Positions 1-8,726 of a stretch of 39,385 bases of DNA are shown here, piece after piece; the stretch's first letter is position 1, and every line of letters begins with the position of its first letter. The notes under the pieces are model-generated. The model made no database searches. It worked only from the letters and a program-made list of their open reading frames with translations, and had not been told where the DNA came from. Origin of the DNA: Thioalkalivibrio sp. Lineage in GTDB: Bacteria > Pseudomonadota > Gammaproteobacteria > Ectothiorhodospirales > Ectothiorhodospiraceae. A program made the position numbers and the translations under genes. The stretch is from the NCBI GenBank assembly GCA_011389655.1, contig JAABTX010000023.1, positions 1 to 39,385 of the forward strand. The letters are read 5' to 3'.

Positions 1-74
1 GGCCTATTTCAAACTTGCCCAACGCAGCGCCGGCGCTTCTGGCGAAGCGATCTGGTACCGAACTTTCCGCATGG
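1..74 (-). repeat. dispersed intergenic repeat, copy A (cut by window edge)
   Basis: Read on the minus strand, this stretch starts GGCCATGCGGAAAG and matches positions 22004-22077 at 73 of 74 bases by my alignment. It contains the family hallmark CAGATCGCTTCGCC. It lies beyond copy D in the same orientation, downstream of the aldehyde dehydrogenase stop. On its outer side it is preceded by CTGCCCTAG, the same nine bases that end plsC just before copy B. The element may continue past position 1. Confidence 0.85.
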
Positions 75-120
75 CCCGCTAGGGCAGCGCTTCCGTGCGG
101 CGCAGCGAGCCGCCGCCAGA

Positions 121-200
121 ATCGCCCACCGCAAGGCGGCCCGGCGCACCGCTCGCCTGCCTGGTGAAGCGATCTGATACCGGGCCCGTCCGCACGGCCC
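121..200 (-). repeat. dispersed intergenic repeat, copy D (diverged)
   Basis: On the minus strand it begins GGGCCGTGCGGA, followed by CGGTATCAGATCGCTTCACC, which aligns with the start of copies A and B. The tail is more diverged but shares a CCGCCTTGCG block with the 27955-28108 element. It starts 11 bases after the aldehyde dehydrogenase stop codon, in tandem with copy A. Confidence 0.65.
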
Positions 201-211
201 GATAATGGCAC

Positions 212-1579
212 TCAGTCCACCCAGATCGTCTTCGCATTGACAAACTCGCGGATGCCGAGGGCGGAAAGCTCGCGCCCGTACCCGGAATCCTTAACACCGC
301 CGAACGGCAACCGGGGGTCGCTCTTCACGATGCCGTTGACGAAGGTGCACCCGCATTCCAGCCGCCGCGCCACGACCTCGCCGCGGCCCGGGTCCGAGGT
401 CCACACGCTGCCGCCAAGCCCGTAGCGCGATGCATTGGCAAGCGCCACCGCCTCGTCGACATCGCCCGCGCGGGTCACGGCGGCAACCGGCCCGAAGGTC
501 TCCTCATCAAAGGCCGCCATCCCGGGACGGACATGGTCGAGCAGCGTGGGAGCATAGAACGTGCCCAGGCGCTCCAGCCGCTGCCCGCCGGTGACGCAGA
601 CCGCGCCCGCCTCGATGCTCCGGCTCACCTGGTCATGGAGATCGTCCAGCAGATCCTCGCGGGCCAGGGGACCGAGATCGGTGTCCCCGTCCATCGGGTC
701 GCCGACACGCATCGCCTCGATCGCCGCCTTCAGCCCCGACACGAAGCCCTCCGCCATCGCCTCCTCGACGATGAAGCGCTTGGCGGCGATGCAGGTCTCG
801 CCGTTGTTCTGGAAGCGCGCCTTCACCGCCTGCTCGACCACGCGATCGAGATCGGCATCGGCCAGCACGATGAAGGCGTCGGACCCGCCCAGCTCCAGCA
901 CCGTCTTCTTCAGATGCTGGCCGGCCGCCGCGGCCACCGCGCGTCCCGCGCCCTCGGACCCGGTGAGACTGACTCCGCGTACCCGGGAATCCTCGATCAC
1001 GCGCGGCACCGCGTCCGAACCGACCGGTATGTTGCGGAACACGCCCTCGGGAAATCCCGCCGCACGAAAGACCTCCTCGAGCGCCGCCGCGCAGCCCTGC
1101 ACGTTCGAGGCGTGCTTGAGCAGCACCGTGTTCCCGGCCAGCGTCGCGGGAACCGCCTGGCGCATGGCCTGCCAGTAGGGAAAGTTCCACGGCATCACCA
1201 GCAGCACCGGCCCGAGCGGCTGCCAGGCGATCAGCGAGCGCCCGGCGTCGGAGGCCACCATCGTGTCGACCAGGAAGTCCGGGCCGTGCGCGGCGTAGTA
1301 GTCGCAGAGGACCGCGCACTTCTCGACCTCCGCGCGTGACTCGGCGATCCGCTTGCCCATCTCCTCGGTCGCCAGCCGCGCCAGGGTGCCCGAGCGTTCG
1401 CGCAGCGACGACGCCAGGCCTCGCAGTGCCTCCACCCGCTCCGGCATCGGCAGCGCCGACCACGCGGGAAAGCGCTCTCCCGCCTGTGCGATGGCCGCGT
1501 CCAACTCGCCTGCCTCGAGCGCGGTCCAGGTTCCGAGACGTTCCCCGCTGGCCGGATTGATGCTGATCATTTCAGACAT
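212..1579 (-). CDS. NAD(P)-dependent aldehyde dehydrogenase, probably succinate-semialdehyde dehydrogenase
   Basis: A 455-residue aldehyde dehydrogenase that oxidises an aldehyde to the acid with NAD(P)+ in the cytoplasm. Visible family motifs are MPWNFPYWQAMR in the cofactor fold, LELGGSDAF with the general-base glutamate, and NNGETCIAAKRF with the catalytic cysteine. The length and the PWNFP-type motif fit the short succinate-semialdehyde dehydrogenases that close the 2-oxoglutarate-to-succinate bypass, but substrate cannot be read from sequence. The start MSEMISINP was chosen because AGGAGG lies just upstream; an open reading frame extending further has no homology-like sequence. A 7-bp inverted repeat (1601-1616) sits in the leader and could be an operator. 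The gene is divergent from the NDUFA9-like gene and probably monocistronic. Confidence 0.88.
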   Translation of the reverse strand: MSEMISINPASGERLGTWTALEAGELDAAIAQAGERFPAWSALPMPERVEALRGLASSLRERSGTLARLATEEMGKRIAESRAEVEKCAVLCDYYAAHGPDFLVDTMVASDAGRSLIAWQPLGPVLLVMPWNFPYWQAMRQAVPATLAGNTVLLKHASNVQGCAAALEEVFRAAGFPEGVFRNIPVGSDAVPRVIEDSRVRGVSLTGSEGAGRAVAAAAGQHLKKTVLELGGSDAFIVLADADLDRVVEQAVKARFQNNGETCIAAKRFIVEEAMAEGFVSGLKAAIEAMRVGDPMDGDTDLGPLAREDLLDDLHDQVSRSIEAGAVCVTGGQRLERLGTFYAPTLLDHVRPGMAAFDEETFGPVAAVTRAGDVDEAVALANASRYGLGGSVWTSDPGRGEVVARRLECGCTFVNGIVKSDPRLPFGGVKDSGYGRELSALGIREFVNAKTIWVD

Positions 1580-1779
1580 GTGATCCTCCTGATGACCGGG
1601 GTGCCCGACCGGGCACACCCGTGCCGGCTGCGATGAGTTCCCTACTCCTGGGGACTTGCGCCACCCCCGGGGGTTCCCGGGGATGCCGGGACCCGGCGGG
1701 GTGGAATCGCTGTGGTCGCGGTGCCGCCGCGTTAGTATAGGGACAGACCCATCGCCAACCCGACAGGCCGGAGAAAACC

Positions 1780-2721
1780 ATGTCCATCCAGCACGTCTCC
1801 CTTCTTGGCGGCACCGGTTTCGTCGGCCGCCACATCGTTGCGCGGCTCGCGGAAAAGGACATCAAGGTGCGCATCCTGACCCGGCATCCCGAGCGGCACC
1901 GCGACATCAAGGTCATGCCCGAGGTGGAGCTGATCAGCGGGGACACGCATGATCCCGGCACCCTGAACGGCTTTTTCTCCGGTACCGACGCGGTGATCAA
2001 CCTCGTTGGCATCCTCAACGAGAAGGGCCGGGACGGGTCCGGCTTCCGCAAGGCGCACACGGAGCTGACGGAAAAGGCACTGGCGGCCGCGGAGTCCCAG
2101 GGCGTGCGGCGCTTCGTACAGATGAGCGCGCTGAAGGCCGACATGGCCGATCCGCCAAGTCACTACCTCCGCAGCAAGGGCGCCGCGGAACAGGCCGTCT
2201 TCGCCGCTACCGCCTTCCCGGTCACGGTCTTCCGGCCCTCCGTGATCTTCGGTGCCGGTGATTCCTTCATGAACCGCTTCGCGGCACTGCTGAAGATCTC
2301 GCCCTTCATGCCGCTGGCGCGGGCCGATGCCCGCTTCGCGCCGGTATTCGTCGGCGACGTCGCGGACCACTTCGTGAATTGCCTCGACGATCCCTCCACC
2401 TTCGGCAAGGGCTTCGAACTCTGCGGTCCGCGCATATACACGCTGGCCGAAATCGTGCGCTACGCCGGCCGGTTGAGCGGCCGTCGCCGTCCGATCCTGG
2501 GTCTTCCCGACTGGGCTGGCAAGATACAGGCCTCGGTGCTCGAGTTCGTGCCCGGGAAACCGCTGTCCCGCGACAACCTTGCATCGCTGTCGGTGGACAG
2601 CATCTGCACCGGCGAGACGCTGCCCTGCCCGACGCTGCTCGAGAGCGTCGCCCCGGCCTACCTCGGCCAGGAGGGCCACCAGGCCCGCATGCAGCGCCTG
2701 CGCAGGGGCGTGCGCGAGTAA
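1780..2721 (+). CDS. complex I NDUFA9-like atypical short-chain dehydrogenase (NAD(P)-binding)
   Basis: A 313-residue Rossmann-fold protein of the extended/atypical SDR type. The dinucleotide-binding motif is G10-G-T-G13-F-V-G16 in LLGGTGFVGRH. Further SDR landmarks are INLVGILNEKG around residue 70, VQMSALKAD and the YLRSKGAAE segment carrying a Tyr-x3-Lys-like active-site pair near residues 128-132. This resembles proteins annotated as complex I NDUFA9 subunit family, relatives of the mitochondrial 39-kDa subunit. In bacteria they are usually not structural subunits of complex I and their substrate is unknown. An SD-like GGAG precedes the ATG. cca follows after 12 bases, so the two are probably co-transcribed. 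Confidence 0.85.
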   Translation: MSIQHVSLLGGTGFVGRHIVARLAEKDIKVRILTRHPERHRDIKVMPEVELISGDTHDPGTLNGFFSGTDAVINLVGILNEKGRDGSGFRKAHTELTEKALAAAESQGVRRFVQMSALKADMADPPSHYLRSKGAAEQAVFAATAFPVTVFRPSVIFGAGDSFMNRFAALLKISPFMPLARADARFAPVFVGDVADHFVNCLDDPSTFGKGFELCGPRIYTLAEIVRYAGRLSGRRRPILGLPDWAGKIQASVLEFVPGKPLSRDNLASLSVDSICTGETLPCPTLLESVAPAYLGQEGHQARMQRLRRGVRE

Positions 2722-2733
2722 CCGCGCGCGATC

Positions 2734-3981
2734 GTGGAGACCTTCCTCGTCGGCGGCGCGGTGCGTGACCGACTGCTCGGCCGGCCGGTCTCCGAGCGCG
2801 ATTACGTGGTGGTCGGCGCGACGCCCGAGAGGATGGAGTCCCTCGGTTTCCGCCCGGTGGGACGGGATTTTCCGGTCTTCCTGCATCCGCAGACGCACGA
2901 GGAGTACGCGCTGGCGCGCACCGAACGCAAGACCGCGCGCGGCTATCGCGGCTTCAGCTTCAATGCGTCGCCCGAGATCACCCTGCGGGAGGACCTCGCA
3001 CGGCGCGACCTGACCATCAACGCGATGGCCGAGGCCGCGGATGGCACCCTGATCGATCCCTTTGGTGGCCGCCGCGACCTCGAGGCACGGGTGCTTCGCC
3101 ATGTGTCCGCTGCCTTTGTCGAGGATCCCGTCCGCCTGCTTCGCGTGGCCCGTCTTGCCGCACAGCTTGCCCCCTGGGGCTTTCACATCGCGCCCGAGAC
3201 CGAGACCATGCTGCGCGAGCTCGTTCGCAACGGCGAGGTCGATGCCCTGGTTCCGGAACGCGTCTGGGCGGAATGCGAGAAGGCGCTGGCAAGCCCGGCC
3301 CCGGTTCGCTTCTTCCAGATCCTGCGCGACACGGGCGCGCTGGAGGTGCTGTTCCCGGAGATCGCCGCCCTCTTCGGGGTGCCGCAGCCACCCCGCTATC
3401 ACCCGGAGATCGACACCGGCGTCCACACCTTCATGGTGCTGGAGCAGGCCGCGCGGCTCAGCCCCAGGCCCGAAGTCCGTTTTGCCGCCCTGGTGCACGA
3501 TCTGGGCAAGGCGGACACCCCGACGGAGACTCTGCCAAGCCACCGGGGTCACGAGGAGCGCAGCGTGGCCCGGATCCGGGCGCTCGCGGAGCGCCTGCGC
3601 GTTCCCAACCGCTATCGCGATCTCGCGATCAGGGTCGCGCGCCACCACGGGCTGGTGCACCGTGTCTTCGAGCTGCGGCCGAAGACGGTGGTCAAGCTCC
3701 TGGAGGCGATCGACGTGCTGCGCCGGCCGGAGGGCCTGGAGCCGTTCCTCCAGGCGGTGGAGGCCGACTACCGGGGGCGGGGCGGTGGCTTTCCCGACCA
3801 GTCCTACCCGCAGGCGGATGCGGTGCGCCGGGCCGCCGAGGCGGTCCTGGCCGTGTCACCGCAACCACTGCTCGATGCCGGCCTGCGCGGCGCGGCACTG
3901 GGCGAGGCGCTGCGGCGCGAGCGGATCCGCGCGGTGGCGGCCCTCGATCTCCAGCGCTCCCGCAACGGGTTGGATTCCTGA
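2734..3981 (+). CDS. cca: CCA tRNA nucleotidyltransferase (multifunctional HD-domain type)
   Basis: Adds or repairs the 3'-terminal CCA of tRNAs using CTP and ATP without a template. The 415 residues match E. coli Cca (412) throughout. The start has VGGAVRDRLLG (residues 6-16), then RDFPVFLHPQTHEEYALARTE in two adjoining parts, RRDLTINAMA, and an HD phosphohydrolase domain with LVHDLGK near residue 255. The catalytic carboxylate pair, D-x-D in E. coli (DRDWVVVG), reads E21-R-D23 here. That is a conservative change and the enzyme should be active. The start is GTG; no strong SD is visible, and translation may be coupled to the gene 12 bases upstream. Confidence 0.96.
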   Translation: METFLVGGAVRDRLLGRPVSERDYVVVGATPERMESLGFRPVGRDFPVFLHPQTHEEYALARTERKTARGYRGFSFNASPEITLREDLARRDLTINAMAEAADGTLIDPFGGRRDLEARVLRHVSAAFVEDPVRLLRVARLAAQLAPWGFHIAPETETMLRELVRNGEVDALVPERVWAECEKALASPAPVRFFQILRDTGALEVLFPEIAALFGVPQPPRYHPEIDTGVHTFMVLEQAARLSPRPEVRFAALVHDLGKADTPTETLPSHRGHEERSVARIRALAERLRVPNRYRDLAIRVARHHGLVHRVFELRPKTVVKLLEAIDVLRRPEGLEPFLQAVEADYRGRGGGFPDQSYPQADAVRRAAEAVLAVSPQPLLDAGLRGAALGEALRRERIRAVAALDLQRSRNGLDS

Positions 3982-4095
3982 CCCACCCGGCCGCCGCCAG
4001 CCGGTCCCGTTGCATGCCCGGCCGGTGCAACTTGCCTCCCGGATGAGCTGGCCGTACCCTTTGAAGGTTTACACCCTGAAGCCGAGGACGACTGC

Positions 4096-4752
4096 ATGGA
4101 TTACAGCCTGGCGCGGAACAACATGGTGGAGCAGCAGGTGCGCCCCTGGGATGTTCTGGACATGCGGGTGCTGGACGTGATGGAGGCCCTGCCGCGGGAA
4201 CGCTTCGTGCCGAGTGGGCGGGAGGGTCTCGCCTACGCCGACACCGAGATCCCGCTGGGCAACGGCGAGTTCATGCTGGCTCCGAAGGTGGTGGGGCGAC
4301 TGCTGCAGGCGCTGGCGCCGACCCAAAGCGACCGGGCGCTGGAGATCGGCACCGGCTCCGGCTATGTCACCGGCTGCCTGGCCCGGCTGGCGGCGCACGT
4401 GCACAGCGTGGAGCGCGTGGACGACTTCCGCCTCGCGGCCCGCGCGCGCCTGGACGGCCTCGGCATCGCAAACGCGCAGTTGCGCACGGCCACGGTGACG
4501 CCGGAGTGGACACCCCCGGGTACCCGCTATGACGTGATCAGCGTGAATGGCGCGATGGCGGAGTACGACCCCTTCCTGCAGACGCACCTGAGTCTCGGCG
4601 GACGCCTGTTCGTGGTGGTCGGCGTGCCCCCGGTGATGGAGGCGCTGCTGGTGATCCGGGTCGCTGAGGACAGCTACCGCACCGAGAAGCTCTTCGAGAC
4701 CAGCCTCAAGCCGCTGCTCGGCTTCGAAAGCAAGCCCGCCTTCGTCTTCTGA
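4096..4752 (+). CDS. protein-L-isoaspartate O-methyltransferase family protein
   Basis: A 218-residue SAM-dependent methyltransferase of the PCMT family. The N-terminus (NNMVEQQVRPWDVLD, LPRERFVPSG) and motif I, ALEIGTGSGYVTGCLA (near residues 80-95), are typical. PCMT enzymes methylate isoaspartyl residues in damaged proteins to start their repair. This subgroup sits next to tolC in many proteobacteria and lacks parts of the classic Pcm consensus, so true isoaspartyl repair is not certain. tolC follows after 108 bases. A weak TTGCCT-N17-TACCCT pair lies upstream (4031-4059). Confidence 0.85.
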   Translation: MDYSLARNNMVEQQVRPWDVLDMRVLDVMEALPRERFVPSGREGLAYADTEIPLGNGEFMLAPKVVGRLLQALAPTQSDRALEIGTGSGYVTGCLARLAAHVHSVERVDDFRLAARARLDGLGIANAQLRTATVTPEWTPPGTRYDVISVNGAMAEYDPFLQTHLSLGGRLFVVVGVPPVMEALLVIRVAEDSYRTEKLFETSLKPLLGFESKPAFVF

Positions 4753-4860
4753 GCCAGGGCCGCCGCCCCGCCACAGGCGAGTGGCCGCGGGCACGGCGCA
4801 CCCCATTCGGGAGCGCGCTCTGGTAGCATTAGGGAGTCTGAATTCCCCGGAATCGATGCC

Positions 4861-6174
4861 ATGAAGATGCTTCGCGCACTCAGCGCCTTCAGCCTTGCCT
4901 GCGCTCTCTGGGCCGCGCCCGCCCAGTCCGAGGACCTGATGCAGGTCTTCGAGCGCGCCCAGCAGCAGGATGCCGAACTGCGGGCCGCGGAGGCGGACTA
5001 CCGGGCGGTCCTGGAGGCGCGCCCCCTCGCCCGCTCGGCCGTCCTTCCCCAGGTTTCGGGTGATGGCGAGCTCGGGGTCTTCTACTCGGATCCCGAGGGC
5101 AGGCCGAGCGTCGACGGCAACCGCCGCCAGATCGGTCTGAGCCTGAACCAGAGCGTGTTCGACCGGCGCAACACCATCGATCTGCGCCAGGCGGATCTGC
5201 GGATCGATCAGGCGGCGGCCAACCTCGACGCTGCCCGGCAGGACCTGATCCTGCGTGTGGCCGAGGCCTACTTCGGGTTGCTGGTCGCCCAGGAGACCCT
5301 GGAATTCCGGCGCGCCGAACGCGAGGCGATCAGCCGCCAGCTGGAGCAGACCAAACGCCGCTTCGACGTCGGCCTGATCGCGATCACGGACGTGACGGAG
5401 GCGCAGGCCCAGTTCGACATCGCCCTCGCCGAGGAGATCGCCGCGGAGAACGCGTTGAACCTGGCGGAGGAAGCACTGGCCGTCATCACCGACCGGTATT
5501 ACGAGGGGCTGGCGGCGCTGGGCGAGATGCTCGACATGGCCAATCCGGATCCAGAGGACCCGCAGGAATGGGTGGAGGCGGCGTTGCAGGCAAATCAGGA
5601 ACTGCGTGCGCAGCGCCTGGCCACCGAGACCGCGCGTGAGCAGATCGCGCGCCAGCGCGCCGAGGGCCTGCCCACGGTAGGCCTCGGGGCGTCCGTCAGT
5701 GACACCGGCTTTTCCGATACGGGCAACAGCCCGCAGTTCGTCGAGGGGTCGGACGCCAACATCGGCCTGCGCCTGGACATCCCGCTGTACACCGGCGGGC
5801 GCGTCAGCGCACTCACCCGGGAGGCGCGCGAGCAGTTCGAGGCCGCGCAGGAGACGCTGGTGCTCACCGAGCGCAGGACGGTGCAGAACACCCGCAGCAG
5901 CTACCTGTCGGTGGTCGCCAATGCGTCGCGGGCCCGTGCACTGGCGCAGGCACTGGAATCCACCCAGGCGGCCTTCGAGTCCGCTCAGGCGGGCTTCGAT
6001 GTGGGCACGCGGACGCAGGTGGACGTACTGCTTGCGCTGCGCGAGGTCTTCCGGGCCGAGCGCGACTTCGCCGAGGCCCGCTACGGATACCTGCTCGATA
6101 CCCTGCGCCTGCAACGCGCGATCGGGAGCCTGGCGGTCTCCGACCTGCAACACATCAACCAGTTTCTGGAGTGA
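4861..6174 (+). CDS. tolC: TolC family outer membrane efflux / type I secretion channel
   Basis: An outer-membrane channel protein of 437 residues. It begins with a signal peptide (MKMLRALSAFSLACALWAAPAQ, cleavage near residue 23). The mature part shows the two-fold repeated architecture of TolC: long alpha-helical barrel segments rich in Ala/Glu/Arg, and strand pairs around residues 80-100 and 290-310 (RLDIPLYTGGRVSA, the conserved second-repeat strand). VAEAYFGLLVAQETLEF is the first-repeat helix hallmark. It should trimerise and connect to inner-membrane pumps or type I secretion systems, none of which is encoded here. A TAGCAT box at 4823-4828 may be the -10 element. The stop codon overlaps the SD of the next gene. 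Confidence 0.93.
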   Translation: MKMLRALSAFSLACALWAAPAQSEDLMQVFERAQQQDAELRAAEADYRAVLEARPLARSAVLPQVSGDGELGVFYSDPEGRPSVDGNRRQIGLSLNQSVFDRRNTIDLRQADLRIDQAAANLDAARQDLILRVAEAYFGLLVAQETLEFRRAEREAISRQLEQTKRRFDVGLIAITDVTEAQAQFDIALAEEIAAENALNLAEEALAVITDRYYEGLAALGEMLDMANPDPEDPQEWVEAALQANQELRAQRLATETAREQIARQRAEGLPTVGLGASVSDTGFSDTGNSPQFVEGSDANIGLRLDIPLYTGGRVSALTREAREQFEAAQETLVLTERRTVQNTRSSYLSVVANASRARALAQALESTQAAFESAQAGFDVGTRTQVDVLLALREVFRAERDFAEARYGYLLDTLRLQRAIGSLAVSDLQHINQFLE

Positions 6175-6178
6175 GCCA

Positions 6179-6754
6179 TTGAGTCCGGGGGCTGCCGGTG
6201 CAGAGCCCACGCGGCTGTGCGAGCGCAGGCACTCCCGCCTGCTGCTGATCGACCTGCAGGAGCGGCTGCTCGCGGCGATGCCGGAAGCGGAACGCATGGC
6301 CGTCGAGCGCAACGTCGGCCGCCTGGTTGCGGCCGCGCGCCTGCTCGACGTCCCGGTGGAGGTGACGCTGCAGTACCCGCGCGGCCTCGGGCCGGTGACC
6401 CCGCCGCTCGAGTCATTGCTGGACGATTCCGACGGCCGCACGGAAAAGACCTCCTTCTCCTGCTGTGCGGCAGAGGACCTGAGCCGCAGGATCACCGGGT
6501 CGGATGTGATCGTCTGCGGCACCGAGGCCCATGTCTGCGTGCTGCAGACGACGATGGACCTGCGCGCCGGCGGCGAGATCGTGTTCGTGGTCGAGGACGC
6601 GGTGTGCAGCCGGGACCCGCGGCTGAAGGCCAACGGCATCGAACGCATGCGTGCCGCTGGCGCCGTGATCACCAACCATGAATCGGTACTGTTCGAATGG
6701 CTGCACGATGCCGCGGATCCGCAGTTCCGCGCCGTCAGCCGCCTGATCCGCTGA
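6179..6754 (+). CDS. isochorismatase-like cysteine hydrolase
   Basis: A 191-residue alpha/beta hydrolase of the isochorismatase-like superfamily (YcaC/nicotinamidase-type fold). The catalytic triad is visible: Asp25 in LLLIDLQERLL, Lys90 in TEKTSFSCC and Cys120 in GTEAHVCVLQT. Members hydrolyse isochorismate, nicotinamide, carbamoyl groups and other substrates; none can be assigned here. There is no ATG at the N-terminus. I chose TTG at 6179 because GGAGTGA at the end of tolC lies seven bases upstream as its SD, so translation is probably coupled to tolC. The ATPase gene follows 13 bases downstream. Confidence 0.85.
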   Translation: MSPGAAGAEPTRLCERRHSRLLLIDLQERLLAAMPEAERMAVERNVGRLVAAARLLDVPVEVTLQYPRGLGPVTPPLESLLDDSDGRTEKTSFSCCAAEDLSRRITGSDVIVCGTEAHVCVLQTTMDLRAGGEIVFVVEDAVCSRDPRLKANGIERMRAAGAVITNHESVLFEWLHDAADPQFRAVSRLIR

Positions 6755-6767
6755 GGCGGAGCTCCGG

Positions 6768-7619
6768 ATGCGGCTGACCCCTGAAGAATACCTTGCGCTG
6801 CCCAACCGGCGCATCACCCTGCTCGGCATGTCCGGCGTCGGCAAGACCCACCTGTCGACGATGCTGCGCCGGGAGGACTGGTTCCATTATTCCGGCGATT
6901 ACCGCATCGGCACGCGCTATCTCAGCGAACCGATACTGGACAACATCAAGGCACAGGCGATGCAGGTTCCGTTCCTGCGGGCACTCCTGCGTACCGATTC
7001 CATCCAGATCATCAACAACATCACCGTCGACAATCTGCACCCGGTGTCGAGCTTCCTCGGCAAGCTTGGCAATCCCGAGCTTGGCGGCCTGTCGCTGACC
7101 GAGTTCAAGCGCCGCCAGGCCCTGCACCATCAGGCGGAGGTGCAGGCGATGCTCGATGTGCCGGATTTCATCCGCAAGGCCGAGCTCCTGTTCGGCTACC
7201 CTCATTTCATCAACGACGCCGGCGGGTCGGTCAGCGAGCTCGACGCGCCGGAGGTGATGGAGACCCTGGCCCGGCACACGCTGATCATCTACATCCGGGC
7301 CACCGAGCAGAATCAGCGCGAACTCATCCAGCGCGCGGAGAGGGACCCCAAGCCGCTGTACTACCGCGAGGACTTTCTCGACGAGCAGCTGACGCACTAC
7401 ATGGCCTCGCGCGATCTCGAGTACGTGGCCCAGATTGATCCCGACGACTTCGTGCGCTGGGTCTTCCCGCTCCTGCTGCGCATCCGGCTTCCCCGCTACG
7501 AGGCCATCGCCCGGGATTACGGATACACCATTCTCAGCAGCGAACTCCTGGAGGTCCGGGACGCGACCGACTTCCACGAACTGGTTCTCTCCGCGCTCGC
7601 CCGACAGGAACCGGCCTGA
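6768..7619 (+). CDS. P-loop ATPase of unknown function
   Basis: A 283-residue cytoplasmic protein with a perfect Walker A loop, G20-M-S-G-V-G-K-T27, near the N-terminus. Further on are LLFGYPHFINDAGGSVSEL (around 145-160) and LIIYIRATEQNQ (around 175-185), the latter resembling the strand after a Walker B element. It looks like a small-molecule or nucleotide kinase-like NTPase. I recognise it only as one of the conserved hypothetical ATPases of proteobacteria; no function is claimed. Its TGA overlaps the ATG of the MetA-family gene by one base (TGATG at 7617-7621), so the two are translationally coupled and may serve one pathway. Confidence 0.82.
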   Translation: MRLTPEEYLALPNRRITLLGMSGVGKTHLSTMLRREDWFHYSGDYRIGTRYLSEPILDNIKAQAMQVPFLRALLRTDSIQIINNITVDNLHPVSSFLGKLGNPELGGLSLTEFKRRQALHHQAEVQAMLDVPDFIRKAELLFGYPHFINDAGGSVSELDAPEVMETLARHTLIIYIRATEQNQRELIQRAERDPKPLYYREDFLDEQLTHYMASRDLEYVAQIDPDDFVRWVFPLLLRIRLPRYEAIARDYGYTILSSELLEVRDATDFHELVLSALARQEPA

Positions 7620-8689
7620 TGCCGCTGGTTGCCCACACCGAACTGCCCACCTTCACCCGCCTGCGCGAGGAGGGCGGTACCGTCCTGCCCCGGGATTACG
7701 CGCTGCACCAGGACATCCGTGCCCTGCACATCGGTCTGCTGAACATGATGCCGGACGCCGCGCTGGCGGCGACCGAGCGCCAGTTCTTCCGCCTGGTGGG
7801 AGAGAGCAACCAGATCGCGCAGTTCTACATGCACCCGTTCACGCTGCCGCAGTTGCCGCGCGGCCCAGGTGGTCGGAGCCATGTCGAGCGGTTCTACGAA
7901 GACTTCGAGGACATCAAGCAGAAGGGCCTGGACGCGCTGATCATCACCGGCGCCAATGTGTCCCTGCCGGATCTCGCGATGGAACCGTTCTGGGAGCCGC
8001 TGGCCGAGATCGTCGACTGGGCCTGGCACAACGTGACCTCCACCCTGTGCTCGTGCCTGGCGACCCACGCGGTGATGCAGGCCCGCTACGGCGAGCGCAG
8101 GCGCCACCGCGGCAGCAAGCTGTGGGGGGTGTTCGACCACCAGGTGGTGGACCGCGGGCATCCGCTGGTGGCCGGCGTGAACACGCGGTTCAACGTGCCG
8201 CATTCGCGGTTCAACGACGTCTCGCGCGAGCAGTTCGAACGACATGGACTCAGGGTGCTCGTGGAGAGCGGGCGCGCGGGCGCGCACCTCGCGGTGTCGC
8301 CGGACGGCTTCCGGGTGGTCTTCTTCCAGGGACATCCGGAGTACGACAGCATCAGCCTGCTGAAGGAGTACAAGCGTGAGGTACTGAACTTCGTGAACGG
8401 CGAGCGCGAGGACTTCCCGCCGCTACCGGAGAACTACCTGTCGCTGCAGGCGGCCGCGATCCTGGAGGAGCACCGCGAACGCGTCCAGCAGGCCCTTGCA
8501 CGGCGGATGCCCGCACCGGCACTGCCCGAGGCCCTGCTGGTGGACCGGCTCGACAACACCTGGCACGACAGCGCGCTGGCCGTGGTGAATAACTGGATCG
8601 GCAACGTGTATCAGCTCACCGGCGCGGAGCGCTGGACACCCTTCCGTCCCGGAATCGACCCCGAGGATCCGCTGGACTGGAACCGCTGA
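7619..8689 (+). CDS. metA: homoserine O-acyltransferase (MetA family; succinyl- or acetyltransferase)
   Basis: A 356-residue member of the MetA family, which activates homoserine with succinyl- or acetyl-CoA in methionine synthesis. Alignment to E. coli MetA from memory gives the nucleophile Cys146 in TSTLCSCLATHA, the Trp-Gly-Val-[FY]-x-His block at 169-174, the HSRF segment, and the His239/Glu241 pair in GHPEYD. The C-terminus has NNWIGNVYQLT, matching NWLNYYVYQIT of E. coli. The motif around the nucleophile (CLATHA rather than CWAVQA) marks a distinct subgroup, so acyl donor and even the acceptor amino acid are uncertain. It is about 45 residues longer than E. coli MetA. It is coupled to the upstream ATPase. 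Confidence 0.85.
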   Translation: MPLVAHTELPTFTRLREEGGTVLPRDYALHQDIRALHIGLLNMMPDAALAATERQFFRLVGESNQIAQFYMHPFTLPQLPRGPGGRSHVERFYEDFEDIKQKGLDALIITGANVSLPDLAMEPFWEPLAEIVDWAWHNVTSTLCSCLATHAVMQARYGERRRHRGSKLWGVFDHQVVDRGHPLVAGVNTRFNVPHSRFNDVSREQFERHGLRVLVESGRAGAHLAVSPDGFRVVFFQGHPEYDSISLLKEYKREVLNFVNGEREDFPPLPENYLSLQAAAILEEHRERVQQALARRMPAPALPEALLVDRLDNTWHDSALAVVNNWIGNVYQLTGAERWTPFRPGIDPEDPLDWNR

Positions 8690-8726
8690 CGGGCATCGGG
8701 CGGCACCCATCGCCCACCTACTCGAC

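Noticed and set aside
79-297. Short minus-strand open frame across repeat copies A/D and the end of the aldehyde dehydrogenase
   Set aside because: It lies in repeat DNA and overlaps the aldehyde dehydrogenase in another frame.
1601-1616. Inverted repeat GTGCCCG-AC-CGGGCAC upstream of the aldehyde dehydrogenase
   Set aside because: In DNA this GC-rich a 7-bp dyad is not strong evidence for an operator, so it was noted only in the gene entry.
4069-6675. Minus-strand open frame of 868 codons opposite the PCMT gene and tolC
   Set aside because: Antisense to genes with recognised motifs; composition is low-complexity and lacks an SD.
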